Notes under the pieces: generated by a model
Database searches by the model: none
The model's input: the letters and a program-made list of their open reading frames with translations, nothing else
Told to the model about the DNA's origin: nothing
Shown here: one piece after another, positions 1 through 9,356 of the stretch
Numbering within the stretch: position 1 is the first letter of the stretch
How the letters are laid out: each line of letters starts with the position of its first letter
Source of the DNA: Arsukibacterium sp. UBA5043
Lineage (GTDB): Bacteria; Pseudomonadota; Gammaproteobacteria; Enterobacterales; Alteromonadaceae
NCBI GenBank assembly: GCA_002415085.1
Contig: DIBV01000009.1
Coordinates: 47,839 to 111,838, forward strand
DNA length: 64,000 nt
Direction: 5' to 3'
Translations under genes and position numbers: made by a program

Positions 1-583
1 TATTGCCGGTTTGATAATGTAAGGTGAGTGACTGCTGATGGGCTTGCAATGCCTGCTCATACTGGCCCATTTTTTCCAACGTGGTGCCAATGCTGTTGTA
101 ACCAGAGGCAATGGCCGAAGGGTCGTTCAGCTGCTGATAAAGTTGCATGGCCTGATACAGGTATTCCAGTGCTTTTTGATAATCACTCTGATAGCGGAAT
201 GTCTGACCAAGTTGTCGCAATGCATTGGCCAGTGACAATGTCGCTGCCGCACTTTTATACTGACTGACAGCCTGCTCCAGATACTCTCTGGCCTGCGGGT
301 AATTGTTGCGCTCCATTGCATTACGGCCCAGCTGATAATAGACATTGCCCAATTCTTTCTGGTCAGCTTGTGCAATTGCGGCGCTTAGATACTGCTGCGC
401 AAGCTGATCTGCGCTATCCATCTCCCCTTGTTGACGGGCCTCTGCTACTGCCTGACGCAGAGAGTTTAACTCGGACGGGGCGGCTGCTACGGAAGGGCAG
501 CTAACCCACATTACCAGTAGCAGCAGGTAGCGCAGACGCCGCACGCTACACTTTTCTTTAACAGTGACAGAGGTACACGTCAT
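1..583 (-). CDS. TPR-repeat protein, N-terminal part (cut by window edge)
   Basis: An open frame runs from ATG at 583 to the window edge, giving about 194 residues. A hydrophobic stretch (RYLLLLVMWVSC, around residues 18-29) followed by Pro-Ser-Val-Ala-Ala-Ala looks like a signal peptide. After it come helical repeats with TPR character, for example YYQLGRNAMERNNYPQAREY and IGTTLEKMGQYEQALQAHQQ. Such N-terminal TPR domains often precede a GGDEF or histidine-kinase output, but that part lies outside the window. The start is 1 nt after the stop of the GGDEF-EAL gene, so the two probably form an operon. No clear ribosome binding site is seen before this ATG; an internal ATG in the signal sequence is an alternative start. 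Confidence 0.7.
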   Translation of the reverse strand, partial: MTCTSVTVKEKCSVRRLRYLLLLVMWVSCPSVAAAPSELNSLRQAVAEARQQGEMDSADQLAQQYLSAAIAQADQKELGNVYYQLGRNAMERNNYPQAREYLEQAVSQYKSAAATLSLANALRQLGQTFRYQSDYQKALEYLYQAMQLYQQLNDPSAIASGYNSIGTTLEKMGQYEQALQAHQQSLTLHYQTGN

Positions 584-584
584 A

Positions 585-2465
585 TCAGAGCGCTTTTGCC
601 TGTAATTGCAGTTTGCTGAGCAGGGCAGGCAGTTGCTCCATTGCCACGGCGGGTGACCAGTAGTACCCCTGGCCCTCTTTGCAACCCAGAGCCAGCAGCT
701 TTTCCATTACTGCGGCATGTTCAATACCTTCTGCTATGGTAGTTAAACCAAGACTGCCCGCCATCTGAATAATAGCCTGAACCAGAGGTGCATTTGCTTG
801 CCACTGGGCATCAGTTGAAACAAACGAGCGGTCAATTTTTAAGGTACTGGCGTTAAAACGCTGCAGATAACTCAGGTTAGAGTAACCCGTACCAAAATCG
901 TCAATGGCAATGGTCACCCCCAATTGGCTTAAAGCATTAAGTTGCTGCAGAATATGATCGGTATTATCAACCAGCAAGGATTCAGTTAGCTCCAGCTCTA
1001 AGGCTTGTGCCGGTAGTGCTGCCCGCTGCAGTGCTTGCCGGACAATGCCTGGCAGCTGACCATCTTTAAATTGTACAACCGACAGATTCACCGCAACACG
1101 TAAATGTGCAAAGCCCTGCTGACGAAGTTGCGCAATGTGCTGGCAGGCTTGATCAATGACCCAGCTACCTAATTCATTAATTAAACCGCTGTTCTCGGCC
1201 AGTGGAATAAATTGATCCGGACCTATCATGCTGCCATCGGGCTGAGGCCAGCGCAACAGTGCTTCCACTGCGGTAATGCGACCACTGTTTAACGCAACCT
1301 GCGGCTGGTAATACAATCTGAACTGCTGCTCAAGTAATCCCAGGCGCAACATTTGCAGTAGTTTAAATTTGTCGTCATTGGCTTTATCCAGACTATCATC
1401 AAAATAGTAATAAGTATTACGACCCTCTTCTTTTGCCCGGTACATAGCTATGTCAGCTTTGCGGCACAGTTGTTTAAAATCAGTGCCATCTGCCGGAGCA
1501 CAGGCAATGCCAATTGAGGCCGATACGCTAACCTGGGTTTGCAAGATGGTAAATGCTGCGGTAATTTGGCTGATTAAGCGATCAGCGAGTTGTTCCAGCT
1601 GCTGACTATCGGCGACATGGGGCGCCAGCACCAGAAACTCGTCTCCGCCAAAGCGGATCAGTGCCTGATCTTTGGTCAGAATTGCCCGCAGGCGTTGTGC
1701 AAGTTGTTTTAACAGGTCGTCGCCGGCGGCGTGGCCTAACGCATCATTTACCGGTTTAAAATTATCCAAATCAATGAACAGCAGAGCGAGCTGCTGTTGT
1801 TGCTGCAGACAGGCGGCTAATGATTGCTGAAACAGCGTTTCACCATACGACCGGTTGGCTAAATTGGTCAGTGAGTCATGATTGGCCAGATGCTGAATTT
1901 TTGCCTGGCTTTGTTCCACCTTGCTATTCTCGAGTTGTAGCGACCACATCAGACGTTTGATATCACGTACCAGAATGTAAATGCAGAAACCGGTAACAAT
2001 AAAAATAACCAGAATAAACACCAGGTGGGGCCAGCTTAAACTGGGGATATTAGGGGTGATATAACCTTGCAGGGTCAGCCAGGTTAGCAGAATACATTGG
2101 GCAATAACAAACAGCAGCACCGAGATAAACAGGCCGATACTGCCCAGGATCGCAGCAAAAACTAACAGCCCCGGATAGCCCAGAATAGCCAAGTCAAATA
2201 AGCCAGCGCCGGTCATGGCAAATGCAGAGAGCATCGCACTCATTGACCAGAGTAGAATATAGGCCGCCGTTTGGAGTTTTTGCCTGAACGCAAACACGAA
2301 CGCCAGCAACAGCGCAGCCACACCGGCAGCAAAAATAATAAAAGTAATACCGTTAGCAACGGCTAATGCTGCTATTAAGCCAAGCGCGGTAATCGCACAG
2401 ATTTGCATTAGCCTGCGACGACGCACCTGATTGAAACTAACATTCTGTTCGAAAATCTGCTGCAT
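585..2465 (-). CDS. Membrane GGDEF-EAL cyclic-di-GMP protein
   Basis: Roughly the first 190 residues hold about six hydrophobic segments of a membrane sensor. A linker helix then leads to a GGDEF domain with an intact catalytic motif (IRFGGDEFLVLAP) and an EAL domain with AVEALLRW, the IDDFGTGYSNLSYLQ segment and a late AEGIEH motif. Both cyclase and phosphodiesterase motifs are therefore preserved; which activity dominates cannot be read from sequence. The open frame extends upstream to 2516, but only the internal ATG at 2465 has a nearby purine-rich site (GGAA), so I prefer that start. It lies directly upstream of, and probably co-transcribed with, the TPR protein. Confidence 0.85.
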   Translation of the reverse strand: MQQIFEQNVSFNQVRRRRLMQICAITALGLIAALAVANGITFIIFAAGVAALLLAFVFAFRQKLQTAAYILLWSMSAMLSAFAMTGAGLFDLAILGYPGLLVFAAILGSIGLFISVLLFVIAQCILLTWLTLQGYITPNIPSLSWPHLVFILVIFIVTGFCIYILVRDIKRLMWSLQLENSKVEQSQAKIQHLANHDSLTNLANRSYGETLFQQSLAACLQQQQQLALLFIDLDNFKPVNDALGHAAGDDLLKQLAQRLRAILTKDQALIRFGGDEFLVLAPHVADSQQLEQLADRLISQITAAFTILQTQVSVSASIGIACAPADGTDFKQLCRKADIAMYRAKEEGRNTYYYFDDSLDKANDDKFKLLQMLRLGLLEQQFRLYYQPQVALNSGRITAVEALLRWPQPDGSMIGPDQFIPLAENSGLINELGSWVIDQACQHIAQLRQQGFAHLRVAVNLSVVQFKDGQLPGIVRQALQRAALPAQALELELTESLLVDNTDHILQQLNALSQLGVTIAIDDFGTGYSNLSYLQRFNASTLKIDRSFVSTDAQWQANAPLVQAIIQMAGSLGLTTIAEGIEHAAVMEKLLALGCKEGQGYYWSPAVAMEQLPALLSKLQLQAKAL

Positions 2466-2703
2466 CGGTTCCGGTGAGTTCTGAGTTAAAGAAGAACATG
2501 GCACTAGAGTAACCATACCAGATAATTCACAGAAGCTTGTAAGGTTTTAATGATCAAATATTGGCCGGCCGATTAACATGGCCAGAAAGCTAAAGTTAGT
2601 GGCAAAAAAGTTACCATTTACTGCCTGTAACTTACTTGATTAGCTGGCGCCGGGGTGAGCTTGAGGTTATTCTTCTACCCGCCAAATTTTGGAGCGCTAT
2701 TTA

Positions 2704-4050
2704 ATGCCGAGCCCTGTGTCGCAGCATTCTGCGATTCTGCCATTAATGCACCGCCGTGCAACGCAGTCGCTTATTATGCTGACTGCCATTATCATCTTGT
2801 GGCCCGATCCAACACATATCGCTGAATCTGAATCGGCTGGGGCGATGCCTGGCCTGTTCGCTTTAGGGTGGCAACTGGCCCGGCAATTGCCGCTGCTTCA
2901 GCAAGGGCAGCATGCCAGGCAATCACAGAGTTCACTGCCGTCAACACCGCCGCCATCCCCTGACGTTAAGCTATCCCGGCGCTATGCTATTGAGGCCGGC
3001 GACAGCTTAAGCCGGATATTTTCACGCCAGGGTTTCAGCCAGCAGCAAATGCAGCAGATAATGGCTGCTGATCAATCACTGTTAGCGCTGGATGTACTGC
3101 GACCAGGTAATAATCTGACCTTTCAGCTGGATGATAATCAGCAACTACAGGCGATGGAGCTGTTTATCCATGCCGGTAACCGGGTGCTGTATCAGCGTGA
3201 AGCCGATGGCGAATTCAGTTATCAGGAGTTGCTTGACCAGGGTGAGTGGCAGAGCAGCACCCTGACAGGCACAATAGCCGGCAGTTTTTATCAGTCGGCG
3301 AAACAGGCCGGTTTAAGCGATGCCGACATTGCCACCGTGCATCAGTTGTTCCGGGATCGGCTTAATTTCTCGCGCGACATTCAGGCGGGCGCCCGCTTTC
3401 AGGTAGTGCGCAGCGACAACTTTGTTGGCGACACCGCAACCGGCCTGAGCCGGATTGAAGGGGTACGGCTGTTTAACCGTCGCCAGCAGCTCAGTGCTTT
3501 TTTGCATGACAATGGCCAGTTTTATGACGCCAATGGTGAAAGCCTGCAGCGGGCATTTATGCGGGTGCCGTTAGCCCGTAACTATCGGATAAGTGATGAT
3601 TTTAATCCACGCCGACTGCACCCGGTAACCGGCCGGGTGCAGCCGCACAACGGCACTGATTTTGCGACGCCAACCGGCACACCGGTACTGGCGGCAGCCG
3701 AGGGTAAGGTTGTCCGGGTAGAGAACCACCCCTACGCCGGTCGCTATATCGAAATTCAGCATTATGGCCAGTATAAAACCCGCTATCTGCATCTGCATAA
3801 AAGCCTGGTTCGCCCCGGCCAGCAGGTAGAACGAGGCCAGCGGATTGGCTTATCCGGGGCCAGCGGCCGGGTAACCGGGGCCCATTTGCATTATGAATTA
3901 CATGTCAACAACCGGCCGGTAAACCCGATGAATGCGCAAATACCGCTGGCAGAGCCGATCCCGGCTGACAGCCGCGATGCTTTTTTACAGCGGGTGGCGT
4001 TTATGATTAAACAAATGGAAGAAGAGACGATGCTGGTGCAGCAGCAATAG
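2704..4050 (+). CDS. M23 peptidoglycan endopeptidase, OapA/MepM-like
   Basis: A murein DD-endopeptidase of the LytM/M23 type. After an N-terminal hydrophobic segment (SLIMLTAIIILWPDPT) there is an OapA/LysM-like module (about residues 95-145: YAIEAGDSLSRIFSRQGFS). A middle domain follows, and then the M23 catalytic domain (about residues 300-410), with the zinc ligands in HNGTDFATPTG and TGAHLHYELH. The frame opens at a TTG at 2689, but the ATG at 2704 is preceded by GGAG at the right distance and is chosen. Family members cleave peptide cross-links to allow cell-wall growth and act in the periplasm. A strong hairpin follows the stop. Confidence 0.85.
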   Translation: MPSPVSQHSAILPLMHRRATQSLIMLTAIIILWPDPTHIAESESAGAMPGLFALGWQLARQLPLLQQGQHARQSQSSLPSTPPPSPDVKLSRRYAIEAGDSLSRIFSRQGFSQQQMQQIMAADQSLLALDVLRPGNNLTFQLDDNQQLQAMELFIHAGNRVLYQREADGEFSYQELLDQGEWQSSTLTGTIAGSFYQSAKQAGLSDADIATVHQLFRDRLNFSRDIQAGARFQVVRSDNFVGDTATGLSRIEGVRLFNRRQQLSAFLHDNGQFYDANGESLQRAFMRVPLARNYRISDDFNPRRLHPVTGRVQPHNGTDFATPTGTPVLAAAEGKVVRVENHPYAGRYIEIQHYGQYKTRYLHLHKSLVRPGQQVERGQRIGLSGASGRVTGAHLHYELHVNNRPVNPMNAQIPLAEPIPADSRDAFLQRVAFMIKQMEEETMLVQQQ

Positions 4051-4076
4051 CCCCGTGCCGCTGCTGCGGCACGGGG
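4051..4076. terminator. Strong hairpin between convergent genes
   Basis: A perfect 10-bp GC-rich stem (CCCCGTGCCG / CGGCACGGGG) with a 6-nt loop starts immediately after the peptidase stop codon. There is no long T-tract, so it may work as a bidirectional or Rho-assisted terminator between this gene and the convergent membrane gene. Confidence 0.6.
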
Positions 4077-4096
4077 TTAGAGCAGGGTTAGCAGAT

Positions 4097-5977
4097 TCAG
4101 GCTTTCTCCGGCCCTACTTGATGGTTGAGACTGGCCTCAGCGTCTTGTTGTGGGCTGGCCAGGCTGGCTTGATCCGGTGTTACCGGCATTGCACGTGATT
4201 GCTGATTAATCTGATATATCTGTTCAGTGTTCGATAAATCCTGCGCATTTTTAACGTTAGCAATGGTTTCACGCTCAGATAAAAAGCTTTGAATATCGTC
4301 AATTATCGCCTGCATTTCCTGCGGATTGTCCTGCATTTCCAGAATATGCCGCGGATGCTCGACATTTTTGGCGCCGCTGTCAGCAAAGGTGCTGCTCATA
4401 ATGCGCGAACTGATGATCCACGGGGTTAACGAGGAGCGCATGACATAATTTTCCGATGAGGTAGAGTCATAAATGCCTTTACCTGTGGTCAGTTTACTTT
4501 GGGTATAAGTGCCTTCGCATTTTAGATATACCAGCAGCGAGTCAAAATTCAGTTCTGCCCAGAAGGTGTGGCTGTAATTTTCCAGCAGGCGGCCAAAGCT
4601 GTGGCAAATAAGCCAGCTGAAAATCAGGCTTAAGATAAACTGACTTTCATTAAACAGATTAACTACAAAGCTCTGGGATGCGGCATCACCAGGACTCGCC
4701 AGCGCAGCAAATTCGCGCACCAGGGTCAGTACAGTTTGTACCTCAAAAAGCAGATAAAACAAAATAAAAGGGCCAATCAAAAGCAGCAACTGGCCTGTGA
4801 TCGTCGCCCAAATGCGTAGGTGTTTAAATAAAGCGGTATGTTCCAGCGGCGCATAAGCAGGCTGGGTTTCTATCATTACTTCACCATTAAAATCACCTTT
4901 GCTTTCCGATTGCTCGTTCAGGTTAGGGGTCAGTTCACGATATACACGGTTAGGAATTTCCATGTAACGGCGGTTTGCCATAACAATATTATCGATATTG
5001 ACGAACAACTCACGGGGGTGAATGTTTTCCTGCCAGTTAGCACGATACTCAGATACTTTTGTCTGCGCCTGCACTTTGGCAGTGCGCTGTTTTAACAGCA
5101 GAAAAATAAAAGCACCACTAATCGCGCCAAAAACCAGCACCAGCAATAATTGTGGTATCACGGCAAAGCTTTGCAGTTCAGAGGTTTGTAATTCACTGAC
5201 AAAATTTTGTACTTCGCGCTGTTGCAACAGGAAATTTATCGCTAAACCCAGTAGTACCGGTGCCAGGATAGCAAAGGCCATAATTTTGGCCAGTTTCAGC
5301 TTGCCCTGGGTTTCAATGGTTTTTTCCGCCTTGCGGTATACGGTACTAGCGCTGCGCCAGCTTAAAATTAAGTACACCACCAGCACAAAAGAGAAAAAAG
5401 GCAAAAGGATATCGCCGGTTTCACCGGCAAGCCCGGTTAAACACACGAATGCTGTCAATGCATAGGCTAACAGCGCAACGGCAGTAGCAATTAACGCCCC
5501 AGCGAAACGTTGCGCCAGATTACGAAGCGGGTAAGGCAGAAAAATCAGCTTGGGTACCAGAGTATGTACCATGCGGGAAATAAAGCCTTCTGGCTCAACA
5601 AAGGTTTTGTTCTTGCGGCCCATCAGCATTTCTTCAAGATCAATACTTTTATAATGGGGCTGTTCCAGTTTTGCCGTTTCCCGCTCAGACTTGCTAAAGT
5701 TTGGTGCCAGCGAGGTGGGTACGCTGCGACCGACAAAAAATCGCATCATCTGGGCAATACCACTACCCAGTGCTTTTAATCCGCCTGCCAGCAATAAAAA
5801 CCCGACACCTGCATATATCCATGCCAGCGTTTTATCGTGTTGAACCAGACTAACGACTTGTAACAGCGGGTAAATGCCGAGCAAGCTAACTATTAAACCG
5901 CGTACGGCGCGCAGCAGGCCTTCTGCTTTAAATGGGTTACGGATCCCTAAGGACTCACTACCATAATCATATGCCAT
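4097..5977 (-). CDS. Large polytopic membrane protein of unknown function
   Basis: A protein of 626 residues that I do not recognise. It has about nine hydrophobic segments: two near residues 25-70, a group at 160-250, one around 275-300, and more at about 395-420 and 455-475. Charged loops lie between them and a long hydrophilic C-terminus of about 130 residues ends it. The start ATG at 5977 is followed by a soluble MAYDYGSESLGIRNPF segment. It stands alone, convergent with the M23 gene and separated from the EamA gene by about 130 bp. It could be a scaffold or channel of an envelope system, but no motif supports a specific call. Confidence 0.6.
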   Translation of the reverse strand: MAYDYGSESLGIRNPFKAEGLLRAVRGLIVSLLGIYPLLQVVSLVQHDKTLAWIYAGVGFLLLAGGLKALGSGIAQMMRFFVGRSVPTSLAPNFSKSERETAKLEQPHYKSIDLEEMLMGRKNKTFVEPEGFISRMVHTLVPKLIFLPYPLRNLAQRFAGALIATAVALLAYALTAFVCLTGLAGETGDILLPFFSFVLVVYLILSWRSASTVYRKAEKTIETQGKLKLAKIMAFAILAPVLLGLAINFLLQQREVQNFVSELQTSELQSFAVIPQLLLVLVFGAISGAFIFLLLKQRTAKVQAQTKVSEYRANWQENIHPRELFVNIDNIVMANRRYMEIPNRVYRELTPNLNEQSESKGDFNGEVMIETQPAYAPLEHTALFKHLRIWATITGQLLLLIGPFILFYLLFEVQTVLTLVREFAALASPGDAASQSFVVNLFNESQFILSLIFSWLICHSFGRLLENYSHTFWAELNFDSLLVYLKCEGTYTQSKLTTGKGIYDSTSSENYVMRSSLTPWIISSRIMSSTFADSGAKNVEHPRHILEMQDNPQEMQAIIDDIQSFLSERETIANVKNAQDLSNTEQIYQINQQSRAMPVTPDQASLASPQQDAEASLNHQVGPEKA

Positions 5978-6104
5978 GATTACATCCTTTTTATATTCAA
6001 ATCGTTGGAATTGAAGTTATCTTGCCTGAGTCTCCAGTTTTTGCAATTATTTGCTGGTCTCTCTACTGATTTTTATAGCATTAGCAGGCGTTAGGCCTTA
6101 CTGG

Positions 6105-7031
6105 TCAGGGCATTAAAGGCTGCGCTGGCAATTTTGGTTTAAATAAAAATGCTTTAATTTTCGAAAACGGGGTTAATACCAGGACGTTGCCCAGCAGCAC
6201 CAGCGCAAAGCCACTAAAGGTGTAGCTACTCCAGACAAAGTCTTCAAACAGGGTGCTAAGCACTACCGCCACCAGCGGAAACAGTACGATGGTGTAGCTG
6301 GCTTTTTCCGGGCCCATGCCTTTTAACAAGGCAAAATATGTGGCAAACGCAATAACCGAACCAAACACCGCTAAGTACAGCAACGAAATAATAAAAGCCG
6401 GCGAGGTGCTGAACGTAAAAGGCGTACCGCTAATTAACACCAGCGCTGTCAGGCCAACGGCACCATACAGCATACCCCAGGCATTGACCTGAGTAATAGG
6501 TAAGCCGGCACGGGAGTTACGGACGCTGGCCATATTGCCCAATGATGCACTAAGCGCACTGCCCAGCACCAGCACCAGGCCAATTAAACTGGCATTGGTG
6601 AAATCCAGGCCATCTAAATCGGGGTAAAACAGCACCACAATGCCGGCAATGCCCATCAGGGCGCCAAAATAAATACGTTTTGCAACCGGCTTACCAAAAA
6701 ACAGCCGGGTATTAATGATGTTCATCAGTAACATAGTGGTAAAAGCGATGGCGGTCATGGCAGAGGTTAAATACTGCTGCGCCTGATAAATCAAAATATA
6801 GTTTAAGGCAAAATTAAACAGGGCCAGCAGGGCAATAAAACCATGATCTTTGGCACTGAAGCGCATCGGCAGGCGGCGCCACCAGCAAAACAGCCACATC
6901 AGTAGCGCCGATAACACAAAGCGGTAAGTTAACGACACTTCCACTGCCACTTCACCCAGCTGAAACTCGATGGCGAACCAGGTCGATCCCCAGATAAGAA
7001 CGGTAACAAGGTATAGCAGGGCATTTTTCAT
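6105..7031 (-). CDS. EamA/DMT-family transporter
   Basis: A protein of 308 residues with ten predicted membrane helices in two EamA repeats, the usual length of the drug/metabolite transporter family. Typical opening (MKNALLYLVTVLIWGSTWFA) and second-repeat features (AFATYFALLKGMGPEKASY) are visible. Substrates of this family vary widely (amino acids, purines, drugs) and cannot be assigned here. It lies downstream of the TetR gene on the same strand but is separated by a hairpin, so it is probably transcribed independently. Confidence 0.85.
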   Translation of the reverse strand: MKNALLYLVTVLIWGSTWFAIEFQLGEVAVEVSLTYRFVLSALLMWLFCWWRRLPMRFSAKDHGFIALLALFNFALNYILIYQAQQYLTSAMTAIAFTTMLLMNIINTRLFFGKPVAKRIYFGALMGIAGIVVLFYPDLDGLDFTNASLIGLVLVLGSALSASLGNMASVRNSRAGLPITQVNAWGMLYGAVGLTALVLISGTPFTFSTSPAFIISLLYLAVFGSVIAFATYFALLKGMGPEKASYTIVLFPLVAVVLSTLFEDFVWSSYTFSGFALVLLGNVLVLTPFSKIKAFLFKPKLPAQPLMP

Positions 7032-7097
7032 AGCAAGGAGGCGCAGACAACAATAAAGGCGGCGATCATAGCGCCTTGGCAGGCGTTAAAACAGTAG

Positions 7098-7123
7098 CGG
7101 GGCAGAATATTTATTTTGCCCCG
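7098..7123 (-). terminator. Hairpin downstream of tetR
   Basis: A 7-bp stem (CGGGGCA / TGCCCCG) with a 12-nt AT-rich loop lies just after the TetR stop. The T-run on the minus strand is weak (CTGTTTTAAC), so this is only a likely terminator. Confidence 0.4.
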
Positions 7124-7132
7124 GTAGCGCGG

Positions 7133-7747
7133 TTAGTTATTGCGGGGAAAAGCTAGCAATGTCATGTCGGCCACCTGGCGTAACTGCTCAACTGTGGCAC
7201 CATTGTTGGCCTGAATGGCCATGCCTTGCAGTACAGTACCAAGATAGCGAGCCAGCACTTGCGTATCGGTGGCTGCCGGTAAGTCGCCGTCCAGCACGGC
7301 CAATTCAAACCGCTGGCGTAACTTTTGCTCGCTTTCTACCCGGCGGTTCAGCAGAGCTTCTTTAACGGCTGCGGCTGCTTCACTGCATGACAGGGCGCCT
7401 TGCACTACAACACAACCTTGCGGGTGACTTTGATCCGCCATATTCGTTGCGGCGCCATACAACATATGCTCCGCTACCTGATAAGCGGTAGGTTTTTCCA
7501 GTGCAGGCAAAAAGAACGAGCAAGGCCGGCTTTCATAAAATTCTATTGCTTTTAAAAACAACTGCTCTTTATTGCCAAAAGCAGCATATAAACTGGGTTT
7601 GTTAATACCCATGGCTTCGGTTAAATCGGTTAACGATGTCCCGTCATAGCCTTTGCGCCAGAATACTTCCAACGCACTTTCCAGTGCTTTGTCCATATCA
7701 AAAGCACGAGGCCGGCCAATGGTCGGAGAGCAACTTACTGCTGTCAT
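7133..7747 (-). CDS. TetR/AcrR-family repressor of the adjacent efflux operon
   Basis: A protein of 204 residues with an N-terminal HTH (about 14-60: DMDKALESALEVFWRKGYDG then SLTDLTEAMGINKPSLYAAF) typical of the TetR family, and an all-helical ligand domain. It is transcribed away from an RND efflux operon. Two near-identical palindromes in the shared 330-bp intergenic region are the expected operator sites. It most likely represses the efflux operon and itself until a ligand binds; the ligand is unknown. Confidence 0.85.
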   Translation of the reverse strand: MTAVSCSPTIGRPRAFDMDKALESALEVFWRKGYDGTSLTDLTEAMGINKPSLYAAFGNKEQLFLKAIEFYESRPCSFFLPALEKPTAYQVAEHMLYGAATNMADQSHPQGCVVVQGALSCSEAAAAVKEALLNRRVESEQKLRQRFELAVLDGDLPAATDTQVLARYLGTVLQGMAIQANNGATVEQLRQVADMTLLAFPRNN

Positions 7748-7964
7748 TGTTCAGCTCCTGCATTAAAACTGCCTATAGAGTAAACAGCAAAATAGCCGAT
7801 GTCCAGCAAGGGCAATATCGTCTGTAGTACCTTTGTCATGTTATGGCAGTACCATAATTTTGTCTTTCCCATTCGCATCAGACAGCTGACTAGCGGTTTG
7901 TGTTCAATATTTACCATTCAACACGGCTTATAACCGAATAATCTACTCTATAAACATATTTATT

Positions 7965-7976
7965 TACCGTGCGGTA
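7965..7976. promoter_or_regulatory. Putative TetR operator 1
   Basis: TACCG-TG-CGGTA, an inverted repeat embedded in a longer conserved block (TATTTACCGTGCGGTACA). The same block recurs exactly 50 bp downstream with one changed base, between tetR and the efflux operon. Confidence 0.65.
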
Positions 7977-7986
7977 CATAAATCGA

Positions 7987-8014
7987 TTGACAGTTTTCTG
8001 TCATCCTATATATT
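7987..8014 (+). promoter_or_regulatory. Putative promoter of the RND efflux operon
   Basis: A consensus -35 TTGACA (7987-7992) is followed after 16 bp by TATATT (8009-8014). The second operator starts at 8015, immediately after the -10, so a bound repressor would block RNA polymerase. Confidence 0.55.
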
Positions 8015-8026
8015 TACCGGGCGGTA
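8015..8026. promoter_or_regulatory. Putative TetR operator 2
   Basis: TACCG-GG-CGGTA within TATTTACCGGGCGGTACA, the second copy of the operator block, next to the -10 element and about 50 bp upstream of the adaptor start codon. Confidence 0.65.
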
Positions 8027-8077
8027 CAGAATGCAAGTCTAGCACTAAAATAAAGCGACAGCACGGAGAATTGGGTT

Positions 8078-9346
8078 ATGAGCACCAAAAACACGATAAG
8101 CGTTTTTCTATTGGCAAGTGCAGCAGCGTTAGCACTGGCGGCGTGTGGCAATCCACAAGCTGCCGATCAGACGCAGGTTGCAGCAGCACCACAAGTCAGC
8201 GTGGCGCAGGTGGTAAATGAACGCGTGACCGAGTGGGACCAGTTCACCGGCCGCTTGCAGGCGCCGCAAACCGTTAATCTGGTGCCGCGCGTATCTGGCT
8301 ATCTTGAGCAGGTGCATTTTAACGAAGGTGCCCTGGTCAACAAAGGTGACTTACTGGTGCAAATTGACCCCAGACCTTTTGCGGCTGAGGTAGCAAGGTT
8401 AAAAGCAGAACTGCAAAGTGTGGAAAGTGCCGCCATTTTGGCTGACGCCGAGTATGGCCGTGCCGAGAAGCTAAGTGCCCAGCGCGCTATTTCTGCCGAG
8501 CTATTGGACAGCCGGCAGGCCCGCAAGCAACAAACCGCTGCGGCGGTGGCCTCGGTGCGGGCAGCATTACAGCGGGCCGAGCTGGATTTAAGCTACACCA
8601 GTATCCGCGCGCCGATTAGTGGCCGGGTATCTTATGCCCTGATAACAGCAGGCAATTATGTTAACGCTGGCCAGAGCCAGTTAACCAGCCTGGTATCGAC
8701 TGACAAAATGTATGCCTACTTTGATGTAGACGAGCAAAGCTATCTGAAATACGCCCGCCTGAGCGACGAGGGCAAGCGTGCTGATACCCGTGAGGCCAGC
8801 GCCAACCCGGTGTCTATGGCACTGGCGAACGAGCAACATTATTCCCACCATGGCCAGATTGATTTTGTTGATAATCAGCTGAATAGCCAGACCGGTACCA
8901 TCCGGATCCGTGCCAGTTTCAGCAATCCTGACAACAGCCTGCTGCCCGGCTTGTTCGCCCGGATCAGGCTGGCCGGCAGTGCCAGCTACGACGGCATTTT
9001 AATAGACGAAAAGGCCATTGGCACCGATTTGAATAACAAGTTTGTGCTGGTGGTAAACAGCAATAACCAGCTGGAATACCGCGCGATAACCCTGGGTGAA
9101 AAAGTAAACGGTCTGCGCATCGTTACTGACGGCCTGACCGCAAGCGACAAAATTGTGGTTAACGGCCTGCAGCGGGTGATGCCCAATATGCAAATTGAAC
9201 CCAAATTAGTACCGATGGCCAGCAATGAGCAACTTGCCGACCTTCGTCAGCAACAACAGCTGCTGGACCAGGTAAACACCGCGCTTACCGCTCAGGCTGC
9301 CAATGCACCCACAGTAATCACCGGCAAAGCGCCGGGTCGCGGTTAA
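8078..9346 (+). CDS. RND efflux periplasmic adaptor (HlyD/AcrA family)
   Basis: Membrane fusion protein of 422 residues. It begins with a lipoprotein-type signal (LLASAAALALAACGNPQ; lipidated Cys near residue 22). A lipoyl/barrel-sandwich half (VPRVSGYLEQVHFNEGALVN), a coiled-coil hairpin (about 95-165) and the second lipoyl half (LDLSYTSIRAPISGRVSYAL) follow, then beta-barrel and membrane-proximal domains. It bridges the inner-membrane pump and the outer-membrane channel encoded by the next two genes; the spacing to the pump gene is 10 bp. The start has an upstream purine-rich site (GGAGAA). Confidence 0.92.
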   Translation: MSTKNTISVFLLASAAALALAACGNPQAADQTQVAAAPQVSVAQVVNERVTEWDQFTGRLQAPQTVNLVPRVSGYLEQVHFNEGALVNKGDLLVQIDPRPFAAEVARLKAELQSVESAAILADAEYGRAEKLSAQRAISAELLDSRQARKQQTAAAVASVRAALQRAELDLSYTSIRAPISGRVSYALITAGNYVNAGQSQLTSLVSTDKMYAYFDVDEQSYLKYARLSDEGKRADTREASANPVSMALANEQHYSHHGQIDFVDNQLNSQTGTIRIRASFSNPDNSLLPGLFARIRLAGSASYDGILIDEKAIGTDLNNKFVLVVNSNNQLEYRAITLGEKVNGLRIVTDGLTASDKIVVNGLQRVMPNMQIEPKLVPMASNEQLADLRQQQQLLDQVNTALTAQAANAPTVITGKAPGRG

Positions 9347-9356
9347 GGAAATCATC

